This document shows, piece by piece, positions 15,834-20,659 of a stretch of DNA of 21,132 bases. Origin of the DNA: a virus; the IMG/VR virus record IMGVR_UViG_3300036985_007737, positions 1 through 21,132 of that record, one strand, 5' to 3'. A program made the translations under genes and the position numbers. Each line of letters opens with the position of its first letter. Position 1 is the first letter of the stretch. The notes under the pieces are model-generated. The model saw only the letters and a program-made list of their open reading frames with translations, was not told the DNA's origin and ran no database searches.

Positions 15834-16361
15834 ATGAGCCACTTCCCCAAAATCCTCTCCAACACCCTGCACCACGAGGGCGGCTGGTCTGATCACCCCA
15901 AAGATCCTGGCGGTGCCACCATGAAGGGTGTCACCATGAAGACCTATTCGGATTACCTTGGGCGCCCGGCGATGAAGGATGAGCTTCGGCGCATCCCCGA
16001 TGACCACCTGGAGGCGATCTATCGCAAGGGCTACTGGGACAAGGTGCGCGGTGATGAGCTTGCCGCGATCTCTCCAGGGCTTGCTGCTGCGGTCTTTGAC
16101 TTCGCGGTGAACAGCGGTCCTGGCCGGGCTGCCAAGGCCCTACAGGGGCTCTGTGGGGCTGTTTCGGATGGCGCGATTGGCCCCAATACCATGAAGCAGG
16201 TGAAGGCCTGGGTGGAGCTTATGGGGCCGCAGGGGGCGATTGATGCGTATCAGGCTTTCCGGCAGCACTATCTGGAAAGCCTGGATACGTTTGCCACCTT
16301 TGGCAGGGGCTGGACCCGGCGGATTGCGGAAATGACAGCCTTTGCGAAAGACATGGCGTAA
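15834..16361 (+). CDS. Endolysin, GH108 N-acetylmuramidase type
   Basis: A 175-aa enzyme with full GH108 character: catalytic Glu15 in LHHEGGWSDHPKDPGGATMK, then GVTMKTYSDYLGRPA, YRKGYWDKVRGDELAAISPG, AAAVFDFAVNSGPGRAAKAL and a PG-binding_3-like C-terminus (GAIGPNTMKQVKAWVELMGP). The enzyme would cleave peptidoglycan sugar bonds at lysis. There is no signal peptide, so export probably depends on a holin (2226-2741). It closes the late operon, and a palindrome lies just past its stop. Length is normal for the family. Confidence 0.9.
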   Translation: MSHFPKILSNTLHHEGGWSDHPKDPGGATMKGVTMKTYSDYLGRPAMKDELRRIPDDHLEAIYRKGYWDKVRGDELAAISPGLAAAVFDFAVNSGPGRAAKALQGLCGAVSDGAIGPNTMKQVKAWVELMGPQGAIDAYQAFRQHYLESLDTFATFGRGWTRRIAEMTAFAKDMA

Positions 16362-16365
16362 TTCC

Positions 16366-16389
16366 TTACTTAAGGCCGTCCTTAAGTAA
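16366..16389. terminator. Palindrome between convergent operons
   Basis: TTACTTAAGG (16366-16375), loop CCGT, CCTTAAGTAA (16380-16389): a perfect 10-bp stem between the endolysin stop and the stop of the minus-strand gene, whose TAA lies in the left arm. TTC/GAA adds three more pairs past one mismatch. Neither side has a strong T-run, so it may act by blocking both transcripts rather than as a classical intrinsic terminator. Confidence 0.6.
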
Positions 16390-16626
16390 AGAAATTTCAT
16401 GATCTCTAACGCGATCCCGGCGGATAATGCTTTGCCGGATCGCGTTTAGGCTCATGTTCTCCTGAAGCCTGATGTCTTTGTTTGCCCAGGTCCAGCATTC
16501 GCCGGTTTCGTCCTGAAAGCACACCCATAGCAGATCGGCTTCGGGGCCATAGTCAATCAGGACATGCGCCCAGGCCTTCCCCTTGGGCGTCTGCACCGGC
16601 AGCGGCGGGCTAAGCTGAAGCATCAT
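16366..16626 (-). CDS. Conserved hypothetical protein
   Basis: An 86-aa protein: MMLQLSPPLPVQTPKGKAWA, HVLIDYGPEADLLWVCFQDE, TGECWTWANKDIRLQENMSL, then a basic tail. From memory, the PKGxAxAxxxIDYGxExxLxWVxFxDxTGECWxxxNxxIRxxxNxT pattern recurs in short alphaproteobacterial phage proteins; function unknown. It overlaps the repressor gene by 17 nt and is last in the minus operon. Confidence 0.65.
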   Translation of the reverse strand: MMLQLSPPLPVQTPKGKAWAHVLIDYGPEADLLWVCFQDETGECWTWANKDIRLQENMSLNAIRQSIIRRDRVRDHEISLLKDGLK

Positions 16627-16873
16627 TGTCTTTGTCCATTTCTAATTCCACGCGCCGCATCAGGTTTGACAGCGGCAGCCGCATGATTGCCGCGAGGTTC
16701 ACTAGGTTGAACCATGTCGGGCTGGAGATCGCTAATTCCCAGGACGACACGCAGGCCCTGCTGACGCCCACACGCCTGCCAAGCTCAGTGGCGCTCCAGC
16801 CTCTGCGGTTGCGTTCTCTGAGGATCACGTTGCCCAAGGCCTGGGCGTATTCCTTGCTTGCTTTTTTGACCAT
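16610..16873 (-). CDS. Xre-family HTH regulator
   Basis: An 87-aa single-domain DNA-binding protein. The HTH is clear: LGNVILRERNRRGWSATELG, RRVGVSRACVSSWELAISSP, TWFNLVNLAAIMRLP. The start at ATG 16873 is preferred (GGAAGG about 10 nt upstream, and TGATG with the stop of the gene before); a longer open frame to 16954 runs inside the neighbour and lacks homology. It probably controls phage or operon transcription. Its place at the distal end of a polycistronic operon is unusual for a main repressor, so autoregulation or control of late genes is more likely. Confidence 0.8.
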   Translation of the reverse strand: MVKKASKEYAQALGNVILRERNRRGWSATELGRRVGVSRACVSSWELAISSPTWFNLVNLAAIMRLPLSNLMRRVELEMDKDNDASA

Positions 16874-17184
16874 CAGAGCCTTCCAGCGCGGCGGCTGGCC
16901 CCTTCCACAATTTCCCATGGGGTTGGGGTGCGCTCCTGCTTGCAGCGGCTGCACAGGCGGTTGTGGGAGCCTTCAGAGGCGAATTCCTGGCGGCAGCACA
17001 TGCATGCGCGTTTCTGCCTTGGGTCGCGATCCAGGCGGTCCTGGCGGGTGTACCAGCTTTCGACCGATGTGGATGCGATCCCCAGATGCTCGCCGATCTG
17101 CCGCCATGTGAGCCCCTCCTTGCGAAGGCGCTCAATGGTACTCAGGCGTTGAATGCGTTCCCCGTCGGAAAGAACCTGCCCCAT
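16873..17184 (-). CDS. HTH plus Cys-cluster putative DNA-binding protein
   Basis: A 103-aa protein. Residues 8-46 form an HTH (RIQRLSTIERLRKEGLTWRQ, IGEHLGIASTSVESWY); residues 60-82 hold a zinc-ribbon-like cluster, CMCCRQEFASEGSHNRLCSRC (CxxC, then CxxC with intervening His). The (C/x)xCCxxxFxSEGxHNRxCxxC block is seen in small alphaproteobacterial and phage proteins. The start ATG 17184 overlaps the stop of a 19-aa ORF (TAATG) and the stop overlaps the Xre start (TGATG), so the three are coupled. A transcription-regulator role is inferred from the domains only. Confidence 0.7.
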   Translation of the reverse strand: MGQVLSDGERIQRLSTIERLRKEGLTWRQIGEHLGIASTSVESWYTRQDRLDRDPRQKRACMCCRQEFASEGSHNRLCSRCKQERTPTPWEIVEGASRRAGRL

Positions 17185-17243
17185 TATTTGGGCGCCTCTG
17201 AATGGGGAACCTTATTCCATTTTAAAAATGCGCTGCGTGTCAT
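17184..17243 (-). CDS. Candidate 19-aa microprotein or translational leader
   Basis: The peptide is MTRSAFLKWNKVPHSEAPK. The case for translation is positional: AGGAG (17252-17256) lies 8 nt upstream of the ATG, the start follows the SleB stop by 4 nt, and the TAA overlaps the ATG of the HTH/Cys gene in TAATG. It has no recognised family, is basic and is not membrane-spanning. It could be a real microprotein or just a ribosome-loading leader for the regulator behind it. Confidence 0.5.
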   Translation of the reverse strand: MTRSAFLKWNKVPHSEAPK

Positions 17244-17247
17244 ATCT

Positions 17248-17679
17248 CTATCTCCTGATTCCGTAAAAGATGTGATCGTCGATCTGGGCTACCTCTTCCA
17301 AATGCCGCCATCTGGCCCTGTATCTTCGGGCGTGGAAGAACAGCGCGCCATTGGTGAGGTCGCCGGGCGGTTGCCGTGCGATGCGCACAGCGTTCTGCCA
17401 AGCCGGGCTATTGCGCGGCGTGACATTTCTGGCGTGGGTGCATACCCACGAAAACTGGCATGTGCCGTTGCGCTGCTGATAGACGACGGCGCAAGGCGTC
17501 TTGGGGAAGCTTGTGTGGTTGACGCGGTTCCAGATCACCTCTGCGACTGCGCGCTGCCCGGCTTCTGACGTTCCACGGGCTTCCCAATAGATTGCTCGTG
17601 CGATGCAGGCGCGCTGATCTGCGGCCTGGACGGGCGTGATGCAGAGCAGGGCTGTAAGCGCGATGGCTGTTCGAATCAA
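17248..17679 (-). CDS. Secreted SleB-type cell-wall hydrolase
   Basis: A 143-aa enzyme from a TTG start (AAGGAG 7 nt upstream, overlapping the preceding stop). Residues 1-19 are a signal peptide (MIRTAIALTALLCITPVQA, likely cut after VQA). The rest is the Hydrolase_2/SleB fold: IARAIYWEARGTSEAGQRAV with Glu33 as probable catalytic residue, AEVIWNRVNH, CQFSWVC and TNGALFFHARRY. The family hydrolyses peptidoglycan glycan strands. Unlike the GH108 endolysin it carries its own export signal. A 41-aa membrane peptide precedes it, suggesting a separate lysis or entry-exclusion unit. Confidence 0.85.
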   Translation of the reverse strand: MIRTAIALTALLCITPVQAADQRACIARAIYWEARGTSEAGQRAVAEVIWNRVNHTSFPKTPCAVVYQQRNGTCQFSWVCTHARNVTPRNSPAWQNAVRIARQPPGDLTNGALFFHARRYRARWRHLEEVAQIDDHIFYGIRR

Positions 17680-17690
17680 TTTTTCTCTCC

Positions 17691-17816
17691 TTACTCAAAC
17701 ATTTGCAGGCACAATTTTATTGTGACGGTCACGAGTGCAGCGGATAAACACGCTACGCCAATTAAAATCAGCCCTGCTATGGCGCAATCAACGAAGTTGT
17801 CTAAGTCTGGCTTCAT
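17691..17816 (-). CDS. 41-aa single-TM membrane protein
   Basis: The ORF begins MKPDLDNFVDCAIAG, has one hydrophobic helix of about 22 residues (AIAGLILIGVACLSAALVTV) and ends TIKLCLQMFE. GGAGG (17824-17828) lies 7 nt before the ATG, and the start overlaps the stop of the 163-aa gene by ATGA. The stop TAA lies in the Shine-Dalgarno region of SleB. The acidic N-terminus, Ala/Gly/Ser-containing TM and position next to a hydrolase suit a pinholin-like or signal role, but this is inference. Confidence 0.65.
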   Translation of the reverse strand: MKPDLDNFVDCAIAGLILIGVACLSAALVTVTIKLCLQMFE

Positions 17817-18304
17817 CCCCTTTCCTCCAGCGCCGCGCGGGTTTCCGGCTTCAGCTTATCCCAGTCGCCGCGCCAGACATGCTTTGCCATGTCTGCCAGC
17901 GCCGCTTCCAATTCCGCGATGCGGGGGCAATACAGATTTCCAGATTCGTCACCATAAATGTCATGAAGGCACTGGTTAGCACTTAGGCCAGCGTTCTCGG
18001 CCTTCAGCGCATCACGTTCGGCGACGAGGGAGCGGATCGTGGTGGCGAGATCATCGCGAAGGTTTTGGGCTTCATCGGGCGTGAGGCCGTAAGGAAGGGC
18101 TGGCCTGATGTATTCCATCTCGGCTAAAATCACGGGATCATTCAAGCGTTCATCGGCCCACCTGCCCGATCCGAGAAACACTTCCCATAAATACGGACGC
18201 GGTTTGCTGAGGGAGGCGGCGCCTTTAAGCCAATGCCACCCGCTTTGCTCAGGATTCAGCGGCACCCCAGGCTTGTCGGGCCAGCCGTTGTTTGTGTCAG
18301 TCAT
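17813..18304 (-). CDS. Conserved phage protein with WPDKPGVPLNP motif and coiled coil
   Basis: A 163-aa soluble protein. The N-terminal block NNGWPDKPGVPLNPEQSGWH is typical of small phage proteins of unknown function (DUF551-like flavour). Residues 40-70 contain PYLWEVFLGSGRWADERLND, and 75-160 are helical/coiled coil (LRDDLATTIRSLVAERDALK, RIAELEAALADMAKHVW). DNA for RIAELEAAL is nearly identical to that in the next gene upstream. GGGGAG precedes ATG 18304; ATGA overlaps occur at both ends. Confidence 0.6.
   Translation of the reverse strand: MTDTNNGWPDKPGVPLNPEQSGWHWLKGAASLSKPRPYLWEVFLGSGRWADERLNDPVILAEMEYIRPALPYGLTPDEAQNLRDDLATTIRSLVAERDALKAENAGLSANQCLHDIYGDESGNLYCPRIAELEAALADMAKHVWRGDWDKLKPETRAALEERG
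17897..17924. repeat. 28-bp direct repeat, copy 1
   Basis: Matches 18418-18445 with one mismatch. On the minus strand it encodes RIAELEAAL in the 163-aa protein. Confidence 0.85.
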
Positions 18305-18525
18305 TCTTTCTCCCCTTTCAGCGCGGCGCGGGCCGCACGCAAATCCCCAACAAAAACGCAGGCACTTTCACTGTCTCTATCTGTTTCACAATAATCGGCC
18401 ATGCCAGCAAAAGGCCGCAGCGCCGCTTCCAGTTCCGCGATGCGGTCGGCGGCTTCTGGCCCATCTGGATTTACCGTCGCGCCATCTGTCGTGGCTCGCA
18501 ACCGCTTCTCAAGATCATCACTCAT
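18301..18525 (-). CDS. Small coiled-coil protein, hypothetical
   Basis: A 74-aa protein: MSDDLEKRLRATTDGATVNP, AADRIAELEAALRPFAGM, then a Cys-containing acidic stretch (YCETDRDSESACVFVGDLRA) and a helical tail. RIAELEAALRPFA modules are widespread in small phage proteins of unknown role. ATG 18525 was chosen over an upstream ATG at 18603 because GAAGGGAAG lies just before it and the 53-aa gene occupies the upstream region. It overlaps that gene by 8 nt. Confidence 0.6.
   Translation of the reverse strand: MSDDLEKRLRATTDGATVNPDGPEAADRIAELEAALRPFAGMADYCETDRDSESACVFVGDLRAARAALKGEKE
18418..18445. repeat. 28-bp direct repeat, copy 2
   Basis: Second copy of the sequence at 17897-17924 (one mismatch), encoding RIAELEAAL in the 74-aa protein. 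Confidence 0.85.
18510..18525. repeat. Start-codon repeat, copy 1
   Basis: On the minus strand ATGAGTGATGATCTTG, identical to 18906-18921 and sharing 14 bp with 18666-18679. Each copy is the first codons (MSDDL) of a different gene. Confidence 0.85.
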
Positions 18526-18679
18526 CTTTCTTCCCTTCAAACCAACTGCAAACAAAGTCAAAGCAATCGTCCAGCGTTCCAGCAAAAAGCATCGCCGTGT
18601 CATTGTTTATGACATCGTGCTTCTTCACGATATATCCACCGTGCTTGCATCGAAAGATAATCAAGAGATCATCACTCAT
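18518..18679 (-). CDS. 53-aa hypothetical protein
   Basis: The product begins MSDDLLIIFRCKHGGYIVKK and continues DVINNDTAMLFAGTLDDCFD to end WFEGKKDE. It is a compact alpha/beta-looking peptide with three Cys. It fills an otherwise empty stretch, starts by ATGA overlap with the 81-aa gene and ends 8 nt into the 74-aa gene. No family recognised. The gap-free packing and identical start cassette to its neighbours argue that it is translated. Confidence 0.6.
   Translation of the reverse strand: MSDDLLIIFRCKHGGYIVKKHDVINNDTAMLFAGTLDDCFDFVCSWFEGKKDE
18666..18679. repeat. Start-codon repeat, copy 2
   Basis: ATGAGTGATGATCT on the minus strand: the start of the 53-aa gene, with the preceding gene's TGA inside it. 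Confidence 0.8.
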
Positions 18680-18921
18680 TGCAAGGTCATCCCTTCATCT
18701 TCTCTAAGATCAATCGAATACCATTTGCCATTGCTGCAAGGCCCAGCGACGCAGGTGACGGCATCAGATGGATCGCACCTGTGGCCATTTATTTTAAACC
18801 AGTCCGTGATTTGAATTACTTCGCCGGTGCTGAGAATGGCGAGTCTTTCAGTGGGGTTGATGGCAAAAATTTCGGCAACCGATCCATTTTGCCCAATACC
18901 GTCTGCAAGATCATCACTCAT
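18676..18921 (-). CDS. Hypothetical small protein, 81 aa
   Basis: Residues run MSDDLADGIGQNGSVAEIFA, then a beta-rich part with STGEVIQITDWFKINGHRCD and DAVTCVAGPCSNGKWYSIDL, ending acidic. The TDWFxxxGxxCxPxDAVxxVAGP...KWYxIDL pattern is familiar from small phage accessory proteins, function unknown. GGAGGA precedes ATG 18921; the start lies 3 nt after the upstream stop. Confidence 0.6.
   Translation of the reverse strand: MSDDLADGIGQNGSVAEIFAINPTERLAILSTGEVIQITDWFKINGHRCDPSDAVTCVAGPCSNGKWYSIDLREDEGMTLQ
18906..18921. repeat. Start-codon repeat, copy 3
   Basis: ATGAGTGATGATCTTG on the minus strand at the start of the 81-aa gene; identical to 18510-18525. Confidence 0.85.
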
Positions 18922-18924
18922 GGC

Positions 18925-19248
18925 TTATTCCTCCCATTCGATCTTGACGGTGGCTATTAAAGACGGGCCAGCGGCTTTCTCAGCTTCAGTTTTGGTTTCA
19001 TGATAACCAGCAGCGAAACCGTTCTCATACACATTGACCCACCCTTCGCGCTTGGTCTTGCGGTTGCGTAACTTAGGCCCAATAAGAGTGGGATCGCCTT
19101 GCAACGTGTAACTTGCAGTATGGCTGTATTCTGCCTCTTCAATCTGCACCATCATGCAAATACCATAGCGCATAGTTCGATAGTCGCGCGAAATTACCTT
19201 CGCTGGACTTCCGTTCTCGGTTTCAATTGGCTTATCCCAGTCGATCAT
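18925..19248 (-). CDS. Conserved phage protein with WVNVYENG motif
   Basis: A 107-aa protein: MIDWDKPIETENGSPAKVIS, YSHTASYTLQGDPTLIGPKL and the C-terminal REGWVNVYENGFAAGYHETK, AEKAAGPSLIATVKIEWEE. Proteins starting with IDxxKPIxTxxGxxAxVI and ending WVNVYExG...EAxxAAGxxRIAxVKIEW recur across proteobacterial phages, often in early regions. No function is known to me. ATGA overlap with the upstream gene; GGAGGA inside its end serves the next gene. Confidence 0.65.
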   Translation of the reverse strand: MIDWDKPIETENGSPAKVISRDYRTMRYGICMMVQIEEAEYSHTASYTLQGDPTLIGPKLRNRKTKREGWVNVYENGFAAGYHETKTEAEKAAGPSLIATVKIEWEE

Positions 19249-19436
19249 TGCTTTTCCCCCAGCGCAGCCACGATGATGGCATGCGCGCCAATCACATCGT
19301 CAGCGTCAATGCACTGCCGGGCATCGACCAGAGCCTGCCGCAGCAGGCCGTTCTCTTCCAGCAGCAGCCGGGCTTCAGCCTTGGCCTGGGCGGCTTCGGC
19401 GGTGGTGCTGGTGGTTGGGTACGCTTCAATCTTCAT
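19245..19436 (-). CDS. Small helical protein, 63 aa
   Basis: MKIEAYPTTSTTAEAAQAKA, then EARLLLEENGLLRQALVDAR and QCIDADDVIGAHAIIVAAL. Mostly helical and acidic, no recognised family. GGAGG lies 9 nt before ATG 19436; a longer open frame to 19523 runs through the preceding gene and is not supported. Overlaps its neighbours by 11 and 4 nt. Confidence 0.55.
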   Translation of the reverse strand: MKIEAYPTTSTTAEAAQAKAEARLLLEENGLLRQALVDARQCIDADDVIGAHAIIVAALGEKQ

Positions 19437-19560
19437 GATGGGCCTCCATGACCGCTGTAAGGGCTTCCTGAGCGTCCTGGCGGGTGGGCCAGGGGTATCC
19501 ATGAAATGCCCCCAAGGGGGCATTAACGATGAACCAGAATTGGCCGATCTGCCTGATCAC
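19426..19560 (-). CDS. 44-aa hypothetical protein from a GTG start
   Basis: The product reads (M)IRQIGQFWFIVNAPLGAFHG, YPWPTRQDAQEALTAVMEAH, HED, with a WPTRQDAQEAL helix common in small phage proteins. The GTG overlaps the TGA of the 27-aa membrane peptide (GTGA), so translation is probably coupled; no strong Shine-Dalgarno is seen. A 9-bp-arm palindrome (19505-19524) lies inside the coding region. Open frame continues upstream to 19680 but would overlap two genes. Confidence 0.55.
   Translation of the reverse strand: MIRQIGQFWFIVNAPLGAFHGYPWPTRQDAQEALTAVMEAHHED
19505..19524. repeat. GC-rich perfect palindrome in coding DNA
   Basis: AATGCCCCC (19505-19513), two bases, GGGGGCATT (19516-19524). 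As RNA it would form an 8-bp stem with a 4-nt loop, in the middle of the 44-aa gene. Only TTT follows on the minus strand, so an intrinsic terminator is unlikely; it could be an attenuator, an RNA-stability element or a protein site. Confidence 0.5.
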
Positions 19561-19640
19561 AGCAGCACATCCAGGCAGAGGATCAGATAAATGATCACGA
19601 CAAACCCGAAGAAGCAGATGATGAATTCTGCGCGTTGCAT
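19557..19640 (-). CDS. 27-aa single-TM microprotein
   Basis: MQRAEFIICFFGFVVIIY followed by LILCLDVLL: after five polar residues nearly the whole peptide is one membrane helix. GGAGG (19646-19650) sits 5 nt before the ATG, and the stop is shared with the next gene's GTG start. The sequence matches nothing I know. A small membrane-active, regulatory or toxin-like role is possible but not shown. Confidence 0.55.
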   Translation of the reverse strand: MQRAEFIICFFGFVVIIYLILCLDVLL

Positions 19641-19642
19641 GA

Positions 19643-19888
19643 CTACCTCCAATCCCGCTTGATCTGGCGGGCTTCGGCACGATACTGCGCCGAGATCTGA
19701 AGGTTGATGTTCCCGATGTCGGGGAAGAATTGAGCCAGCTTCTGACCTGCGCGGTGGAGCTGCCAAGCCCGCTTCATGATCTCCCGGCGGCGTTCAATCG
19801 CTTCGTCCCGCTCCATCTCGTAGCGGTTCCAATCGTCCTGGGCCTGCTGGTCCTGCATGTCGATCAGCATGTCTTTCCACACACCCAT
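19643..19888 (-). CDS. Charged helical hypothetical protein, 81 aa
   Basis: A highly charged helical protein: MGVWKDMLIDMQDQQAQDDW, NRYEMERDEAIERRREIMKR, AWQLHRAGQKLAQFFPDIGN, ending QYRAEARQIKRDWR. Probably coiled coil; no family recognised. GGAGG lies 9 nt before ATG 19888. Its stop lies within the Shine-Dalgarno region of the 27-aa membrane peptide. Confidence 0.6.
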   Translation of the reverse strand: MGVWKDMLIDMQDQQAQDDWNRYEMERDEAIERRREIMKRAWQLHRAGQKLAQFFPDIGNINLQISAQYRAEARQIKRDWR

Positions 19889-19891
19889 GGC

Positions 19892-20197
19892 TCAGGCCTC
19901 CCGGCGGGCGTTGGCGGCGTCGATGGCGCGGTAGAAGCCACCATTCACGCGGTCGTCTTCTTCCTTGCGGGTGGCGCGGCCAACCACATCGTGGAGCAGG
20001 TCAAGGGTGCTGGCCACCAGATCGTCACCCTCTCCAGAGTGATGCATGCGGCGGATTTCCATCAGGCGGGTCAGGAAGACTTCACCGGCAAGCACGATGC
20101 GATCCGCGACAGCAATGGCGGGGTGATCGTCGGCTTCGGCCAGACTGTTTTGCAGACCCTTGATTTCGCCTTCAAGGTTAAATTTGCGGAAGTCCAT
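19892..20197 (-). CDS. First gene of the minus accessory operon, hypothetical
   Basis: A 101-aa helical protein: MDFRKFNLEGEIKGLQNSLA, AVADRIVLAGEVFLTRLMEI, RRMHHSGEGDDLVASTLDLL, HDVVGRATRKEEDDRVNGGF. ATG 20197 is chosen because GGAG lies exactly 6 nt upstream; an upstream TTG (20215) is in frame but less well placed. It follows the promoter at 20238-20266 with an untranslated leader of roughly 34 nt. No function recognised. Confidence 0.6.
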   Translation of the reverse strand: MDFRKFNLEGEIKGLQNSLAEADDHPAIAVADRIVLAGEVFLTRLMEIRRMHHSGEGDDLVASTLDLLHDVVGRATRKEEDDRVNGGFYRAIDAANARREA

Positions 20198-20237
20198 CTC
20201 GATCTCCAATTTCAATCGGCATCAGCGCCGTGAGACC

Positions 20238-20266
20238 CTTTTACGAGTAGCAAAATGCTATGTCAA
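20238..20266 (-). promoter_or_regulatory. Sigma70-type promoter of the accessory operon
   Basis: Read on the minus strand: -35 TTGACA (20261-20266, consensus), 17-bp spacer, -10 TAAAAG (20238-20243, four of six). Transcription would start near 20231, about 34 nt before the first ATG. A terminator lies just upstream, so this is the natural entry for the whole minus operon. Confidence 0.7.
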
Positions 20267-20287
20267 CGATAAATTTCGCTTTTCTGC

Positions 20288-20318
20288 AAAAAAAATGGCG
20301 GTCACCCCTCTGACCGCC
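20288..20318 (-). terminator. Intrinsic terminator behind the 94-aa gene
   Basis: On the minus strand GGCGGTCA, 6-nt loop, TGACCGCC, then ATTTTTTTT. The stem is a perfect GC-rich 8 bp and the T-run has 8 bases. It starts 7 nt past the stop of the 94-aa gene and separates it from the accessory operon promoter. Confidence 0.85.
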
Positions 20319-20324
20319 GCTAAG

Positions 20325-20609
20325 TCATTGAGAAAGAACGTTTCCGTTCCCATGCAGGTCGTAGAACTGGGCCACCTTGCCGATATGATCGGTATTGATG
20401 ATTTTCTCCCCCCGATCCTGCCAGCCTTTATCCCCCTGCCCGCGCTTGTCGGTCACAAAATAGAATTCGCGCACAATGATGAAGGCATTGCCGTTCAGGA
20501 AATCGCAGAATTCCTCAATATCTTCAGCGGGATGATCGGCAATCACCTGATGGACCAGATAGTTTGGGTTGGCGGGTGGCATGTGCATGGTGATCAAAAA
20601 ACGAGCCAT
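20325..20609 (-). CDS. Hypothetical protein divergent from the repressor gene
   Basis: A 94-aa soluble alpha/beta protein: MARFLITMHMPPANPNYLVH, QVIADHPAEDIEEFCDFLNG, NAFIIVREFYFVTDKRGQGD, ending KVAQFYDLHGNGNVLSQ. ATG 20609 has AGAGGA upstream; an ATG at 20636 is in frame but lies within the operator-containing region. From layout alone (divergent from a Cro-like gene, with its own terminator) it could be controlled by the same operator. No family recognised. Confidence 0.6.
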   Translation of the reverse strand: MARFLITMHMPPANPNYLVHQVIADHPAEDIEEFCDFLNGNAFIIVREFYFVTDKRGQGDKGWQDRGEKIINTDHIGKVAQFYDLHGNGNVLSQ

Positions 20610-20622
20610 ATCAAAAATCCTC

Positions 20623-20651
20623 TTGCAATCTGTCAAAATGACAAATATGAT
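20623..20651 (+). promoter_or_regulatory. Promoter of the Cro/YdaS-like gene
   Basis: TTGCAA (20623-20628, four of six), 17-bp spacer, TATGAT (20646-20651, five of six). The expected start point (about 20658-20660) coincides with the ATG at 20660. Confidence 0.65.
20631..20643. promoter_or_regulatory. Operator-like dyad between -35 and -10
   Basis: TGTCA AAA TGACA, a perfect 5-bp-arm inverted repeat lying wholly in the spacer of the plus-strand promoter. A dimeric HTH repressor bound here would block polymerase. Only one copy was noticed. Confidence 0.55.
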
Positions 20652-20659
20652 GCGCGGCC

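Noticed and set aside
16963-17568. 201-aa plus-strand open frame
   Set aside because: Opposite the SleB gene and the HTH/Cys gene, both with clear motifs; no RBS or recognisable domain.
18108-18707. 199-aa plus-strand open frame
   Set aside because: Antisense to three overlapping minus genes with RBSs; sequence is low in structure and lacks homology signs.
19730-20233. 167-aa plus-strand open frame with histidines and hydrophobic stretches
   Set aside because: Antisense to two minus genes having Shine-Dalgarno sites and a promoter; it even runs into that promoter.
20608-20636. Minus-strand TTGACA (20631-20636) as promoter of the 94-aa gene
   Set aside because: The only -10 at proper distance (TGATAT) would fall on the start codon and fits poorly; the promoter of that gene is left unassigned.
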